DNA from: Mesorhizobium sp. dw_380
GTDB taxonomy: Bacteria > Pseudomonadota > Alphaproteobacteria > Rhizobiales > Rhizobiaceae
Assembly: GCF_018588885.1 (NCBI RefSeq)
Contig: NZ_JAFFIW010000014.1
Coordinates: forward strand, 1 to 64,000
Reading direction: 5' to 3'
Length of the DNA stretch: 64,000 nucleotides
Shown: in pieces, positions 43,875 through 53,806 of the stretch
Numbering within the stretch: the first letter of the stretch is position 1
How the letters are laid out: each line of letters starts with the position of its first letter
Program-made: the position numbers and the translations under genes
Notes under the pieces: model-generated
Databases searched by the model: none
Told to the model about the DNA's origin: nothing
What the model saw: the letters and a program-made list of their open reading frames with translations, nothing else

Positions 43875-46202
43875 TTAAAGCGTAGTCTGAATCGAGCTTA
43901 TCAGGGCGGCGACGGCTTGCTTGTATTTTTCGAACTCCGGCGACGTCTGGCGGATCTCCGTTGTCGTTGTCTGCGGGCTGGCATCGGTGGCCACACGGAT
44001 AAGTTTCTGGCCCATTTTTCTTTCGGCCCAGTCCACCACATAGCTGGCTGTTTTGCCGGTGAGAAACGGGTTGGCCTGGATCACGGGCGACCCCAGCACG
44101 GCGCTCAGTAGCGCCGAACCTGGCGCCGACAGCACTTGATGCGCGCCTTCCATTCCCAGGAAATGACAGAGATAGAGCCGGCCTGCCGTGATCTCGTGAC
44201 CGCGTGCGCGAAGATAGGCCTCGCCTTCGCGCGCCAGATTGCGCACCATCTCACGCGAGATCGTGGCGTCGTAACGCAGAGCGAGCAGGTCGGCGGTCGA
44301 CAGCGTGCGTGCAAGTTCCGGGCGGTAGGTATTCATCATCCTGATCCAGGTCTTCGTTATGAACTGGCCGGCGCCGGTGGCTGAAGAATTGGGGTTCTTG
44401 GCGCGAGCGCTGCCGCCACTTTCGACATGAACGATACGCTCGGTCAGCGTTTCGACAGCGGAATCCGTCGAAGCGACCGCAGTGACCGTACCCAGGGGGT
44501 CGATCGCCTCGCCATTCTGATAGAGCTCAAAATGCAGGTGCGGCCCGGTCGAAAGGCCGGTGGTGCCGATGTAGCCGATGATGTCGCCGGCTTTCACCTT
44601 GGTGCCGACACCAGCCTCGATTGCAAACTTCTGCATATGCGCATAGCGCGTTTCGCGCCCGTTTCCGTGCGAAATCTTCACCAAATTGCCGTAGCTCCCG
44701 CCATCGCCCTGGAAGGTGATCTCGCCGTCGAACGCCGCCGCGATCGGCGTGCCCACGGGAGCTGCCCAGTCGACGCCCTTGTGGATGCGAACGGTTCCCA
44801 GAATTGGATGCTTGCGTGGCCCGAAGGTGGAGGTCATGACCCCGTTGACCGGCGTGACCATGCCGTTGGTGACTGTCAGCGAGCGGACCTGATCGTCACC
44901 TGTAACGCATGCAAACTGGCCGTCGCTCTGCTGGAAGACGAAACAGTCGAGGCTTTTCTCGGTGCCCTGCACGCCCACATACAGCACTCGCCCGGCACCC
45001 TCGTCCTTGCCGCGCGGCGTCTGCGAATAGATCAGCACAAGGCGCTGGTCCTCGCTTGCAAAAGCGTCCAGATCCTGTCCTCTCGACAGATACATGATCG
45101 CCTCGCCGATCACACCCGTCGGAACATTGTTGCGGGCCGCCGTCGAGTAGATCGCGTCGAGCAGACGATACTGCCTTTTGTGCGTGCCTTCCTCCTGTGA
45201 GCCCGAATAGTTGAACAGATCTTCGCGGACCCAGGGATCGACACCTGACACGAAGGCGCCCGCGGCGTTGCGTGTCAGCGTGCCGACAAAAACATTCTTG
45301 GCGTAGATCGAGACCTGCATCAGGGACATTGTTGTCGTCTCGCGGTTCGGCCGGAATCCGCGCATCGCAACGACATAACCCGGCTCCAGGCCGTCCCGGT
45401 TGAAAAGCGCCTTCAGGGCTTCGCCCGCCAGCTTGGCGTCGTCGGCGGAGAAATGTGCATCGAGCGCGACGCTGTCGAGGCTGCGGTCGTTGAGGATCTT
45501 CACGAACGTGTCTTCGGTCGCTTCGAACCGCTGATATTCATTGGTGACGACCGCGACGCTCGTATTGTTTTCGATCTGGGTCTTCTGGAATGCGGGCAGC
45601 GCCGCGTCGCCGGCGTCGATCGTCTCCCCCCAGCCGGCTTCGGGATCGTCGGCGTCCGCCTGCGGGCCTGCCGCGGGGGCCTCGTTGGTGGCGGGCGATG
45701 GCTGAAGATCGTTCTGCAGATCGTTGGATGGCGCGGCGGCAGTCTTTCGTTGCGCCTGGAAGAATGCGAAATCCTCCTGCGTCGATGGTATCGTCGTCAT
45801 GAATTTTTCGCTGGCGCTAAGCATGACGTCGGACAGAATCTCGATCTGGGGCGAAACGCCCGCCTGATCGAGTTCTGCCGGGCGCGGGACTGCCTGGCCT
45901 TTCGTCGCGGCGCCGACATCGGGCGCGAGGGTAATCCACATCGGGTCTCCGGCCAGGTCGATAATGGCAGGCACATAGACGGATGCATCGGCCGGCACGT
46001 CGTCCGCACCCTCGACCGCGTGCAGTTCCTCGTCTTCGTCGCCGAACGACCAATAGTCCGCGGTGAGGTAGAAACCGGCGGCGATGGAAAGCAGGACAAA
46101 CACAGCGAGACCGGCAACAAGCCTGCGCCAAAGCCTTCGCCTGCGCAGGGCAGCGCGCGCCTGCTTTTTTTGCTTGAAGCTCGTGTCGATACTGTGCGTC
46201 AC
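43875..46202 (-). CDS. Bifunctional peptidoglycan hydrolase: M23 endopeptidase fused to a lytic-transglycosylase-like domain
   Basis: About 775 residues. A single membrane segment (about 26-48, LVAGLAVFVLLSIAAGFYLTA) puts the rest in the periplasm. A long N-terminal part is followed by an M23 domain (about 470-575) with zinc ligands HKGVD and HLHFE intact, then a lysozyme-fold domain (from about 590) with VESGGSARAKNPNSSATGAGQFI, where the Glu of VESGG should be catalytic. It would cut both peptide cross-links and glycan strands. Start GTG 46202 overlaps the DUF1036 stop (GTGA); the longer frame to 46232 is less likely. Its place in a T6SS operon suggests it opens the wall for apparatus assembly, but it could also be an effector. 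Confidence 0.87.
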   Translation of the reverse strand: MTHSIDTSFKQKKQARAALRRRRLWRRLVAGLAVFVLLSIAAGFYLTADYWSFGDEDEELHAVEGADDVPADASVYVPAIIDLAGDPMWITLAPDVGAATKGQAVPRPAELDQAGVSPQIEILSDVMLSASEKFMTTIPSTQEDFAFFQAQRKTAAAPSNDLQNDLQPSPATNEAPAAGPQADADDPEAGWGETIDAGDAALPAFQKTQIENNTSVAVVTNEYQRFEATEDTFVKILNDRSLDSVALDAHFSADDAKLAGEALKALFNRDGLEPGYVVAMRGFRPNRETTTMSLMQVSIYAKNVFVGTLTRNAAGAFVSGVDPWVREDLFNYSGSQEEGTHKRQYRLLDAIYSTAARNNVPTGVIGEAIMYLSRGQDLDAFASEDQRLVLIYSQTPRGKDEGAGRVLYVGVQGTEKSLDCFVFQQSDGQFACVTGDDQVRSLTVTNGMVTPVNGVMTSTFGPRKHPILGTVRIHKGVDWAAPVGTPIAAAFDGEITFQGDGGSYGNLVKISHGNGRETRYAHMQKFAIEAGVGTKVKAGDIIGYIGTTGLSTGPHLHFELYQNGEAIDPLGTVTAVASTDSAVETLTERIVHVESGGSARAKNPNSSATGAGQFITKTWIRMMNTYRPELARTLSTADLLALRYDATISREMVRNLAREGEAYLRARGHEITAGRLYLCHFLGMEGAHQVLSAPGSALLSAVLGSPVIQANPFLTGKTASYVVDWAERKMGQKLIRVATDASPQTTTTEIRQTSPEFEKYKQAVAALISSIQTTL

Positions 46203-46609
46203 GGATTGCTTCCGGTCAGGAAGAAGGTCCACCGCACCTGTTCAAGCGTATCGACTTCGAGAAATTGCGCCGCGATATGACCGCGCTGCCAGCATTCGTC
46301 GATGCCACGGATCGAGAAACGTCGCCGCTCGATGCACATCTCGGTCGATCCGGTGAGGATCGCGTGGCCAAAGACGTCCGTCGCATAGATGTAGATGAAG
46401 CGGTTGGTCAGTTCGTCGCGGACGACGTTCACGCATTGATTCGCGCCGATGGTCCACCAGCCGTCGGTCTGGTCGGCATTGTCGACCTTCTGGCCGACCG
46501 CGAGATTGACGACGTCCAGTGTCTGGTTGCAAACCGTGAATTCGGCGCGCGCCTCGGTGGACGACAGCACGGCCAGCAGTGCCGCTCCTGCCATGACGGC
46601 AAGCTTCAT
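46199..46609 (-). CDS. DUF1036 secreted protein
   Basis: A 136-residue exported protein: signal peptide (VMAGAALLAVLSSTEARA), then the DUF1036 domain (FTVCNQTLDVVNLAVG, GWWTIGANQCVNVV, RFIYIYATD) and a C-terminal part with two more cysteines (MCIERRRFSIRGIDECW). The function of the family is unknown. ATG 46609 gives a proper signal peptide; the longer frame to 46705 is not supported. Its stop overlaps the start of the M23-transglycosylase gene, so the two products are probably made together. Confidence 0.83.
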   Translation of the reverse strand: MKLAVMAGAALLAVLSSTEARAEFTVCNQTLDVVNLAVGQKVDNADQTDGWWTIGANQCVNVVRDELTNRFIYIYATDVFGHAILTGSTEMCIERRRFSIRGIDECWQRGHIAAQFLEVDTLEQVRWTFFLTGSNP

Positions 46610-46717
46610 GCGGCCTGTCAGGGCTGGCAAGGTTCGAACCGGATCACGCTGCTTTATCGGCAGGCCGGCGGACGAGTGGGGCAAACACGCGCGGCGGAGT
46701 TCCATCGGGCGCCCATG

Positions 46718-49282
46718 CTATCCGCCGAGCCGGAAATACTTGGCAGTGGCTGAAAATTGAGATCCGTTGGTCTCGATCTCTTCGAGAATCTTGGGCAGCA
46801 GCACCGAGGCTGGCGTCGGCGTCGAGAATGCAGCCGCCTGGATATCCTGAGGGCCCGTGATCACCATTATGATCTGCGGCACGGCCTTTCCAGCGGCCTT
46901 GTCCGCCGCGCCGAGACCAATCGGGATGCTGAAGGAAGCCTTGTCCGATTGTGCGACGATGCGGTCGTCGAGATTGAACACCATGCCTTTGTGATCGATC
47001 AGCAGCACGCTGGAGATGAGCCCGCCACGCGTCACCAGCGTGCCACTGATCGGCGTGCCGTTCGGCACCGATGTCCGGTCGAGAACCAGCTGCGGCTTGT
47101 CGGCCGCACTCTGTCCCAGAAAGCGCAGAAAATTGGTGACTTCGCATTGGCTTGGCTCAATGAGGCGGACGCTGATGTCCGGCTCGACATGGAACTTTGC
47201 CTGGAAATCGCCCAGCATCCTCTCGAATGGCTGGACCGCCGTGCCAAATCCTTCGATCGCGGCGGCTGTGTCGGTTGACGTCGTCATGGTCGCATAGAAA
47301 CAATCGCCGCCGCCGAAGTCGCGAACCCAGGAGACGCGTTGCGCACTGTCGGCGACGACCGGGGGTATTGCTGGTTTGGGCACATTCAACGCGACACGTT
47401 GATCTGGCTGCTTGGCTGCCGGTGATACCGCCTTTTGACTCTCGTCGTTCGCGACATCCGTCGGGCTTGCCGTGGGTTTGGGCGCCGGCTCGGTCGCCTT
47501 GGGCGCTGTCGGCTGGCTGATCTGTGGCTCGGCCTTTTGGGTCCCCACAACCTCCGGCTGGGCCGGCGGCGTTGAGACCTTCTCCGCTGGCGGGGCTGGA
47601 GCGGTCGTGACAGGAGGCGGAGCTGGCGTTTGAACACCGCTGGCCATCTTGTCCGGCTGTATTGCCGGCGGTGCCTTTTCGGGCGGCTGCTGCGCATCGG
47701 TTGCGGATGGCTTCGGGAATTCCTTGGTTTGCGGGGGAGCAATGGGCTTCACCGGCTCCGGCGCTTGCACTGCCTTGGCATCTGCCTGGCTTCCGGCCAG
47801 CGGCGGGCTCGCCTCCGTTTGCGGCTGCACTTCCGTTGTTGGCGGCTTCGAGGGTTCCTCGGCGGGCTGTGCCGGCTGCGGCTTTTGAGCCGCCACGGCA
47901 TCGGCCTGATTTTCAGGCGGCGGTTCGGCGGTCCCTGTTTGCGGCTGCGCGGGCAGAACCGCCTTTGCCGGCTCAGGAGCGTTCGCGACTTTGTCGGTTT
48001 GGGCCGGCTCTGACGTTTCCGGTGTAGGCTTTGATGGTTCGGGCGCGGAAAGCGACGTCTTACCGGCAATCGGCAGGGCAGGCGTCATGAAGCCGCTCAG
48101 GTACAGGCCGGCACCTGAGGCGACAGCCAATGTCGCCAGGGCAGCGATCGCGATGGTTCGGGTCTTTGCGGATTTTGCAGGCGCATCCGCCGCGCGCGCG
48201 CGGGGCGGGCCGGCGGCCGGCGAAGGCTGCGGTTGGGACAAATGCGCAGGCCGGACATGCGGGACGAAGCGCTGTTCGCCGGGACCTGTTGCCGTCGGCA
48301 CCTTGTGCCCCGCGATATTGGAGGGCTGAGGCTGGGCCTTGGGGCCAGGCGCAAGGGTTTGCCCGGCTCGCTGCAAACCCGGCCGGTCGCGGGGGGTGAT
48401 CGACGTCGGCGGCGTTGTCCCCTCGTCTTCGTCACGCGTCATCCTGGCGATGTCCGCCATGCTGACCGGCCGGTCTCCCGGATCCGGCTGCAGCATGGCT
48501 TCAACAATGCCACGAAAATCGTCGTCAATGCCGGAGAGATCAGGCACGGTCCGGCGCTTTTCGATGATCTCGAACTGGGATCCGCTCATATCGATTGGTT
48601 TTCCGCGCAGAGCGGCAGCCAGCACCAGGCCAAGGCTGTAGATGTCGGACTGCTCACTGACGTCGCCGCTGTACAGCCCGAGCTGCTCGGGTGAGACGTA
48701 GTTGTACTTTCCCGCGAATTTTCCGCCGATCAGCGTCTCCCCGCCTACGGTCGCCGATCGTGCGATACCGAAATCGATGATCTTCGCGCGGTCGACCCGG
48801 CCCCCCGGCAGGATGATATTGTCCGGCGAGAGGTCGCGATGGATTGCTCCGGCCTGATGCACGGCGCTCAGACCGGATGCGAGGCGATGGCAGAGCCTGC
48901 GAACCTCTTTCGTCGGCATCGGCCCACGTCGCATGATGTCGAACAACGACTCGCCGTCGACGAATTCCATTGCAAGGTAGGGACGGCCGATCCCGGGATC
49001 GATCGTGAACACGTGGTATCGCACGACCGCGTCATGCGACAGGTGATTGAGGATCGAGGCCTCCTTGCGGAACAAGGACAGGATTGTCTGATCGCGGGCA
49101 AACTCGGGCAGCACGATCTTGATCGCGACGTGGTCGCCGGTCTGGATGTTGTGGCCACGGTAGACCTCGCCCATGCCGCCGAACGCGATCCGCTCGTCAA
49201 GTTCGTAGATGCCGCTGAGCTGCGTGCCCACGGCGGTGTTGGCCAACTGAGGCGATATTCGCGTCTTGTCGTCGGCGCTCAT
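46718..49282 (-). CDS. ppkA: T6SS-associated transmembrane serine/threonine protein kinase (PpkA-like)
   Basis: An 854-residue kinase. The cytosolic domain (about 20-285) has the Gly loop FGGMGEVY, Lys in VAIKIV, catalytic HRDLSPDN, DFG and SPEQLG, so it should be active. One membrane helix lies near 378-398 (TIAIAALATLAVASGAGLYL). A very Pro/Ala/Glu/Lys-rich stretch of about 250 residues follows, then a C-terminal periplasmic domain (about 665-854) that I do not recognise. In other bacteria PpkA phosphorylates the FHA protein and triggers T6SS assembly, opposed by PppA; both partners are encoded here. It starts 5 bases after pppA. Confidence 0.9.
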   Translation of the reverse strand: MSADDKTRISPQLANTAVGTQLSGIYELDERIAFGGMGEVYRGHNIQTGDHVAIKIVLPEFARDQTILSLFRKEASILNHLSHDAVVRYHVFTIDPGIGRPYLAMEFVDGESLFDIMRRGPMPTKEVRRLCHRLASGLSAVHQAGAIHRDLSPDNIILPGGRVDRAKIIDFGIARSATVGGETLIGGKFAGKYNYVSPEQLGLYSGDVSEQSDIYSLGLVLAAALRGKPIDMSGSQFEIIEKRRTVPDLSGIDDDFRGIVEAMLQPDPGDRPVSMADIARMTRDEDEGTTPPTSITPRDRPGLQRAGQTLAPGPKAQPQPSNIAGHKVPTATGPGEQRFVPHVRPAHLSQPQPSPAAGPPRARAADAPAKSAKTRTIAIAALATLAVASGAGLYLSGFMTPALPIAGKTSLSAPEPSKPTPETSEPAQTDKVANAPEPAKAVLPAQPQTGTAEPPPENQADAVAAQKPQPAQPAEEPSKPPTTEVQPQTEASPPLAGSQADAKAVQAPEPVKPIAPPQTKEFPKPSATDAQQPPEKAPPAIQPDKMASGVQTPAPPPVTTAPAPPAEKVSTPPAQPEVVGTQKAEPQISQPTAPKATEPAPKPTASPTDVANDESQKAVSPAAKQPDQRVALNVPKPAIPPVVADSAQRVSWVRDFGGGDCFYATMTTSTDTAAAIEGFGTAVQPFERMLGDFQAKFHVEPDISVRLIEPSQCEVTNFLRFLGQSAADKPQLVLDRTSVPNGTPISGTLVTRGGLISSVLLIDHKGMVFNLDDRIVAQSDKASFSIPIGLGAADKAAGKAVPQIIMVITGPQDIQAAAFSTPTPASVLLPKILEEIETNGSQFSATAKYFRLGG

Positions 49283-49287
49283 CGACC

Positions 49288-50061
49288 TCAGCCCTCCGCT
49301 CTGGACAGATCAGGGTGCAGCGACTGTCCATTGCGTCTGTTCCCGATCTTCACCAGCACGATAGTCACGTTGTCTGTTCCACCCCGCGCCAGCACCGTTT
49401 CCAGCAGACTTTCGCACGCCGCCTGAGGTGTCGCCGATACCACCGCCGCCTCGATCTCCGCGTCGGTGACATGTGCCGTCAGCCCATCTGTGCTCAACAC
49501 GAAAATGTCTCCCGGCATGAGTTCGCCTTGCTGGAAATCGATGACGAATTCGTCGCTGACGCCGACTGCATGCGTGATGACATTGCGGCGCGGCCAGGTG
49601 AGCGCCTCGGCTGCGCTGATCATGCCTTGGTCGAGCAGTTCCTGCACTTCGGTGTGATCCTTCGAAATCTGCGAGATCGAGGCGTTGCGGATCAGATAGA
49701 CCCGGCTGTCACCCGCCCACAGGCAGGCAAACCGTCCGTCCATCGCCAACAGGGCGGCCACCGTTGAGCCGATGGTAATGCCACGTGACTCGGAGATACT
49801 GCGGATCTCGGCATTGGCCCGGCTCAGCCTGTCCTCGAAGCGCGCCCGCAGATCCGGAGCGGAGCTTGCGATACCTATCGTTGCCAGATGGTCGACAATG
49901 CTGGCTGAGGCGACCTCTCCGGCCTCATGCCCGCCCATTCCGTCGGCCACCACCCAAAGACCGGTTCGTGGCTCGAGCAGGTAGTTGTCCTCATTGTGCT
50001 CGCGGACACAGCCTTTGTGGCTCACGCCGAAACTGTCAACGGGAAGGGCGACATCGCTCAA
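49288..50061 (-). CDS. pppA: PP2C-family serine/threonine phosphatase (PppA-like)
   Basis: A 257-residue PPM/PP2C phosphatase. Metal-binding motifs are SHKGCVREHNEDNY, VVADGMGGHEAG, DSRVYL, LSTDGLTAHV and GTDNVTIVLV, all intact. It would remove phosphate from the FHA protein TagH or other targets of the neighbouring kinase. It lies directly upstream of ppkA (5 bases) and 159 bases after tssM on the same strand. Confidence 0.92.
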   Translation of the reverse strand: MSDVALPVDSFGVSHKGCVREHNEDNYLLEPRTGLWVVADGMGGHEAGEVASASIVDHLATIGIASSAPDLRARFEDRLSRANAEIRSISESRGITIGSTVAALLAMDGRFACLWAGDSRVYLIRNASISQISKDHTEVQELLDQGMISAAEALTWPRRNVITHAVGVSDEFVIDFQQGELMPGDIFVLSTDGLTAHVTDAEIEAAVVSATPQAACESLLETVLARGGTDNVTIVLVKIGNRRNGQSLHPDLSRAEG

Positions 50062-50220
50062 CTTGCCACCAAGCGCTTCTCAAGCGTCCTCTGCGGCGCA
50101 CTCCCGGGCGCTCGCTCGCGCCACTTTGCCACAGGCTCGACCATTAAAGTATCGAAATTAAGGGATGGGCTCCTGAGGTTCATAGGAGGTGTCCAAGGAT
50201 TGAAAAGCTCGAAGCGCATC

Positions 50221-53200
50221 TCAAAACGCCTTCGGACAGCTGAATCCGGAAAGTGCGGGAAGGAAGAAGGGGCTGGGGCCGGAGCCGGTCTGGATCGTAT
50301 AGGTGACGTCGCGTCCGCCGATCACGAAGCGCGCCTCGACATTGCTGTCGTTGCCGGTGATGGTCGCCTTGTCCAGCAGCCGCTTCAGCGCCCACGGCCC
50401 TTCGAACTTGATGGTGGATTCTCGGCCTGGCATCTCCGGCGTCAGGCTCAGGCTGGCGGACCCGGAGGCGGTGCCGCTCGGCCAGGTCACGGTGCTTGGC
50501 GCGTTGCCCGCCTGGTTGCTTTGGACGGTCTGACCATCGATATCGAGCACCGCAGCATCGGCATCGCCATGCAGTGAGAACGGCGTGAAGGTAACGCTGA
50601 CTAAGGGCACCGAACCGCCCTGGGGAAAAAAAGCACTGCGGATTTCGGCCGCCAGCTGGAAATCTTTCAGCGTCGACTTCGACAGGTCGCGCCCAAAGCG
50701 GGCATCCTGTTTCCAGCTCCAGTCCTGGCCGGTCATGTCGATCAGCGATGCGAGATGTTGCGCGAAGAACCGGTCCATCAGCCCGCCTGGGGCGAACAAT
50801 CTCGCGAAATCCGCCATCGCAATGTCATCGGTGCCATTGCCGGCGAAAGGATAGTGGCCATTGACCGCCGCCTCGCAGGGAGCCGTGACCGCTTGGTCGA
50901 GCATCTGGTTCAAATTCGCCACCGAGGTCTCGGCGACGTTGCCTTCGAACTCGTCCGCCGTCGCATTGACCATTCTGGCGAGTTGCTTGGGCAGGCGCGA
51001 GACATTGGCACGGAGGGTGGCTATCTGGAGCTGCAGATTCGCATTGACGCGTTCCGTTTGCGAAGGCACGTCGGTCGCCAGTTGCAGGCTCTGGTAGATG
51101 TCCCGGAAATTCTGGGTCAAGGCATCGATCGGGCGGTGTCCGGCAGGACCACTCACCAAGGCCTGGAATGACCTGAACTGCGCTTCGATGTTGGCCCCGG
51201 GATTCTGGTTTTGCGCGTTCGCCGATCCTGTGCCGGCGCGGCTTTGCGACTTTCCGGTGGCGATTTGAATGCCGATGCGAGCCAGACCCTTGGCCATGTT
51301 CGTGGCATCCTGTGACTGGCCTTGAACCGCGCCGGTTCCATCCTCGGTGCCTGAGTCCTTGCCGGAAGCATTGTCCCGTGTCAGAGCGGTTTCGTCGGCG
51401 ATCGCCGTAAACAGCTGTTCGATCGGTGAGGTTGGCGAGGCGACGGCGGAAAGCGCGAAATAGTGTGGCTTGTCTTTCAGCATCGCTTTGAGTTTCAACC
51501 CATCGAGAACGCTGTTCCACGCCGTTGCGAATTCCTTCCCATAGCGATCGAGCAGTTCGGGGCCGAGCTTGAGCAACTCCTGATCGATGCCGCCTTGTTC
51601 GCCGCCGCCGCCAAGGACCCACTGGTCGTCGACGAGCGTCTGCGCGATGCGTGAGAGTTGTCGGAGATAGAAATGGCTGAAGCCGGCATAAGTATAGAGG
51701 CCGGGAACACGAAGGCCCGACAGATCGCCGCCATCGGCGCGCTCGAACAGCAGCTGCGCTTCCGGGCCGCCCTTCACGGCAACAGAAAAATCATCCAGCG
51801 CTGCCGCGTATACCGCCGACTTGATCAACGCCGAGGCCCGGTCGGCAAGGCTCATCCGCCCGAGCGAGCGCTGAGCGGCTTCGACGAGCGGCTGGTTGAG
51901 TTCGAAGACCGGATCATATGCGTCATCCAAAGCAAGCATGGCGCGCAAGTGCTTTTCGAGCTGCTCGCGTCCTTCGCGGTTGTTTTCGCCTGGATACCGG
52001 TTTTGCTCCCAATCCTGTTTCATCCAGGAAATGATCAGCGCGTCCTCGACCTTCGGCGCCTTGCCGCCAAGCATCAGATAGATTTTCAGCGGTTCGTAGA
52101 GCGCGGCGGGATCGGCCATTTTGGCCTGGATCGTTCGCTCGGCCTGAACAAGCAGGCGCGATCGCAACATTCGTTCCAGCGCTTGCCTGTAAGCCGTCTT
52201 GGATGCCGACAGAAGTCTCTCCCGCTGGCTTAGGCCGAACGTCTCCTCGATTGGTGTCGGCACTTCACTGGTCCCGAACCCGGTCGGCAGATTGCGCAAC
52301 TGGTCGAGCGGGCCGATGACGTTTTCGAGGTCGACATCGGTCACCTCGGTGCTTTTGAGCAGCGCGTCCGCCGTCTCGCGATACTGGCTCATGGCCTGCG
52401 TGGTGGAAGCGATCAGCGATCTGTTGGCTGTGAAGCTCAGGGCCAGGGTGCCGAGGGCCGCCGCGGCGATCAACGCGACGGCGCAAAGCCCCGCAAATCT
52501 GGCGATCGCCGCACGTCTTACAGCCGATTTGTCGTACGAGACCCATCCGGATTCAGCAAAAATGACGTTCGTCAGCAGATCATGCAAAAAGAAGCTTTTG
52601 CCGGTTCCGGACAGATGGGCGCGGGAATAGCTGCCGAAGCTGCGGCCTATCGCGCCCAGCACCTGATCGATGGGCGTTCCCTCTTGTGTGCCTGACGAGA
52701 AATAAAGCCCGCGCAGGCTGACATTCACCTGGCTGCGAGCCGGATCGAACAGGCTGGCGACAAAATTCGAAATTCGGCCTTTCAGCGCGCCAAACTGCGC
52801 CGGAAAGCCCAAGACCGATATGCGTGCGACCGGATCAGCCTCTTCCTGTAGACGGTCTGGCATCTCCTCCGCCAGGCGTCTTGCCAGTGCATCGAATTCG
52901 GCCGGGGCCTCGCCGGCCATGTTCTTGTTGCGATCCGCGGTCTGGAATGTCGCGCCCCAGACCTTGCGCCGGCGTGGCTCTTCAAAAGCGCCGAAATATT
53001 CCATGAATCCGGAAACCAAGTCGGCTTTGGTGAAAAGCAGATACACTGGAAACTGGATCTTCATCGTCTCGTAGATTTCCCGCAGACGACTGCGTATCTC
53101 GACGACGTGAGCGTCAAGCTGCTGATCGTCGAGGCTGATGAGATCAGCAAGGCTGATAGCCAGGATGACACCGTTTATCGGTTGCCGTGTGCGGTATCTC

Positions 53201-53784
53201 TTGAGCAGCGACAAGAAGGCGAGCCAGCTCTTCTTGTCGCTCTGGGCATTGGAATCCTGCGTCGTGTAGCGTCCCGCGGTGTCGATCACCACGGCCTCGT
53301 CGGTAAACCACCAGTCGCAGGAGCGGGTGCCTCCAACACCGGCGACTGGCTGGGCATCACCCGAACCAGCCAGCGGAAAATTCAGGCCCGAATTGACCAG
53401 CGCCGTCGTCTTGCCTGCGCCGGGCGGGCCGATGACGATGTACCAGGGGGTCTCATAAAGGAAATTGCGCTTGCCGCTCGACCGTTTGAGCGCAGCGATC
53501 GCCTCGTTCATGCGCGCCTCGAGCACCTGCGAGTCGTCATCCCTGTCGTCGTTGCGGGCAACGACCGTTTCGAGCGCCTTCTGCGCTTTGCGCATCTGCC
53601 AGAAACGCAATCCGTAGAAGAGCGCCACGATCGCCACGATCACACCGATGATCGTCGCGCGCAGCCAGACAGGTCCAAGAGGACGGGTATCGGCGAAGCG
53701 GATCAAAGGTCCGGCAAACCACACTGCCGTCGCAAAACCGGCCAGCGCGATCACGCTGAAAATCCGCAGCAGCCAACGCTTCAT
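50221..53784 (-). CDS. tssM: T6SS membrane complex protein TssM (IcmF)
   Basis: A 1187-residue inner-membrane protein. Two N-terminal helices (about 4-26 and 42-60) are followed by a cytosolic NTPase domain with Walker A GPPGAGKT (119-126) and VIDTAGRY. A third helix near 440 (FAGLCAVALIAAAALGTLALSF) leads to a long periplasmic part containing the IcmF-related and C-terminal beta domains. Length and layout match TssM. It forms the trans-envelope channel with TssL and TssJ; no tssJ is in this window. ATG 53784 follows GGAAG; a TTG four codons upstream is less likely. It starts 22 bases after tssL. Confidence 0.95.
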   Translation of the reverse strand: MKRWLLRIFSVIALAGFATAVWFAGPLIRFADTRPLGPVWLRATIIGVIVAIVALFYGLRFWQMRKAQKALETVVARNDDRDDDSQVLEARMNEAIAALKRSSGKRNFLYETPWYIVIGPPGAGKTTALVNSGLNFPLAGSGDAQPVAGVGGTRSCDWWFTDEAVVIDTAGRYTTQDSNAQSDKKSWLAFLSLLKRYRTRQPINGVILAISLADLISLDDQQLDAHVVEIRSRLREIYETMKIQFPVYLLFTKADLVSGFMEYFGAFEEPRRRKVWGATFQTADRNKNMAGEAPAEFDALARRLAEEMPDRLQEEADPVARISVLGFPAQFGALKGRISNFVASLFDPARSQVNVSLRGLYFSSGTQEGTPIDQVLGAIGRSFGSYSRAHLSGTGKSFFLHDLLTNVIFAESGWVSYDKSAVRRAAIARFAGLCAVALIAAAALGTLALSFTANRSLIASTTQAMSQYRETADALLKSTEVTDVDLENVIGPLDQLRNLPTGFGTSEVPTPIEETFGLSQRERLLSASKTAYRQALERMLRSRLLVQAERTIQAKMADPAALYEPLKIYLMLGGKAPKVEDALIISWMKQDWEQNRYPGENNREGREQLEKHLRAMLALDDAYDPVFELNQPLVEAAQRSLGRMSLADRASALIKSAVYAAALDDFSVAVKGGPEAQLLFERADGGDLSGLRVPGLYTYAGFSHFYLRQLSRIAQTLVDDQWVLGGGGEQGGIDQELLKLGPELLDRYGKEFATAWNSVLDGLKLKAMLKDKPHYFALSAVASPTSPIEQLFTAIADETALTRDNASGKDSGTEDGTGAVQGQSQDATNMAKGLARIGIQIATGKSQSRAGTGSANAQNQNPGANIEAQFRSFQALVSGPAGHRPIDALTQNFRDIYQSLQLATDVPSQTERVNANLQLQIATLRANVSRLPKQLARMVNATADEFEGNVAETSVANLNQMLDQAVTAPCEAAVNGHYPFAGNGTDDIAMADFARLFAPGGLMDRFFAQHLASLIDMTGQDWSWKQDARFGRDLSKSTLKDFQLAAEIRSAFFPQGGSVPLVSVTFTPFSLHGDADAAVLDIDGQTVQSNQAGNAPSTVTWPSGTASGSASLSLTPEMPGRESTIKFEGPWALKRLLDKATITGNDSNVEARFVIGGRDVTYTIQTGSGPSPFFLPALSGFSCPKAF

Positions 53785-53806
53785 CGGCACTTCCAACGGG
53801 CCATGC

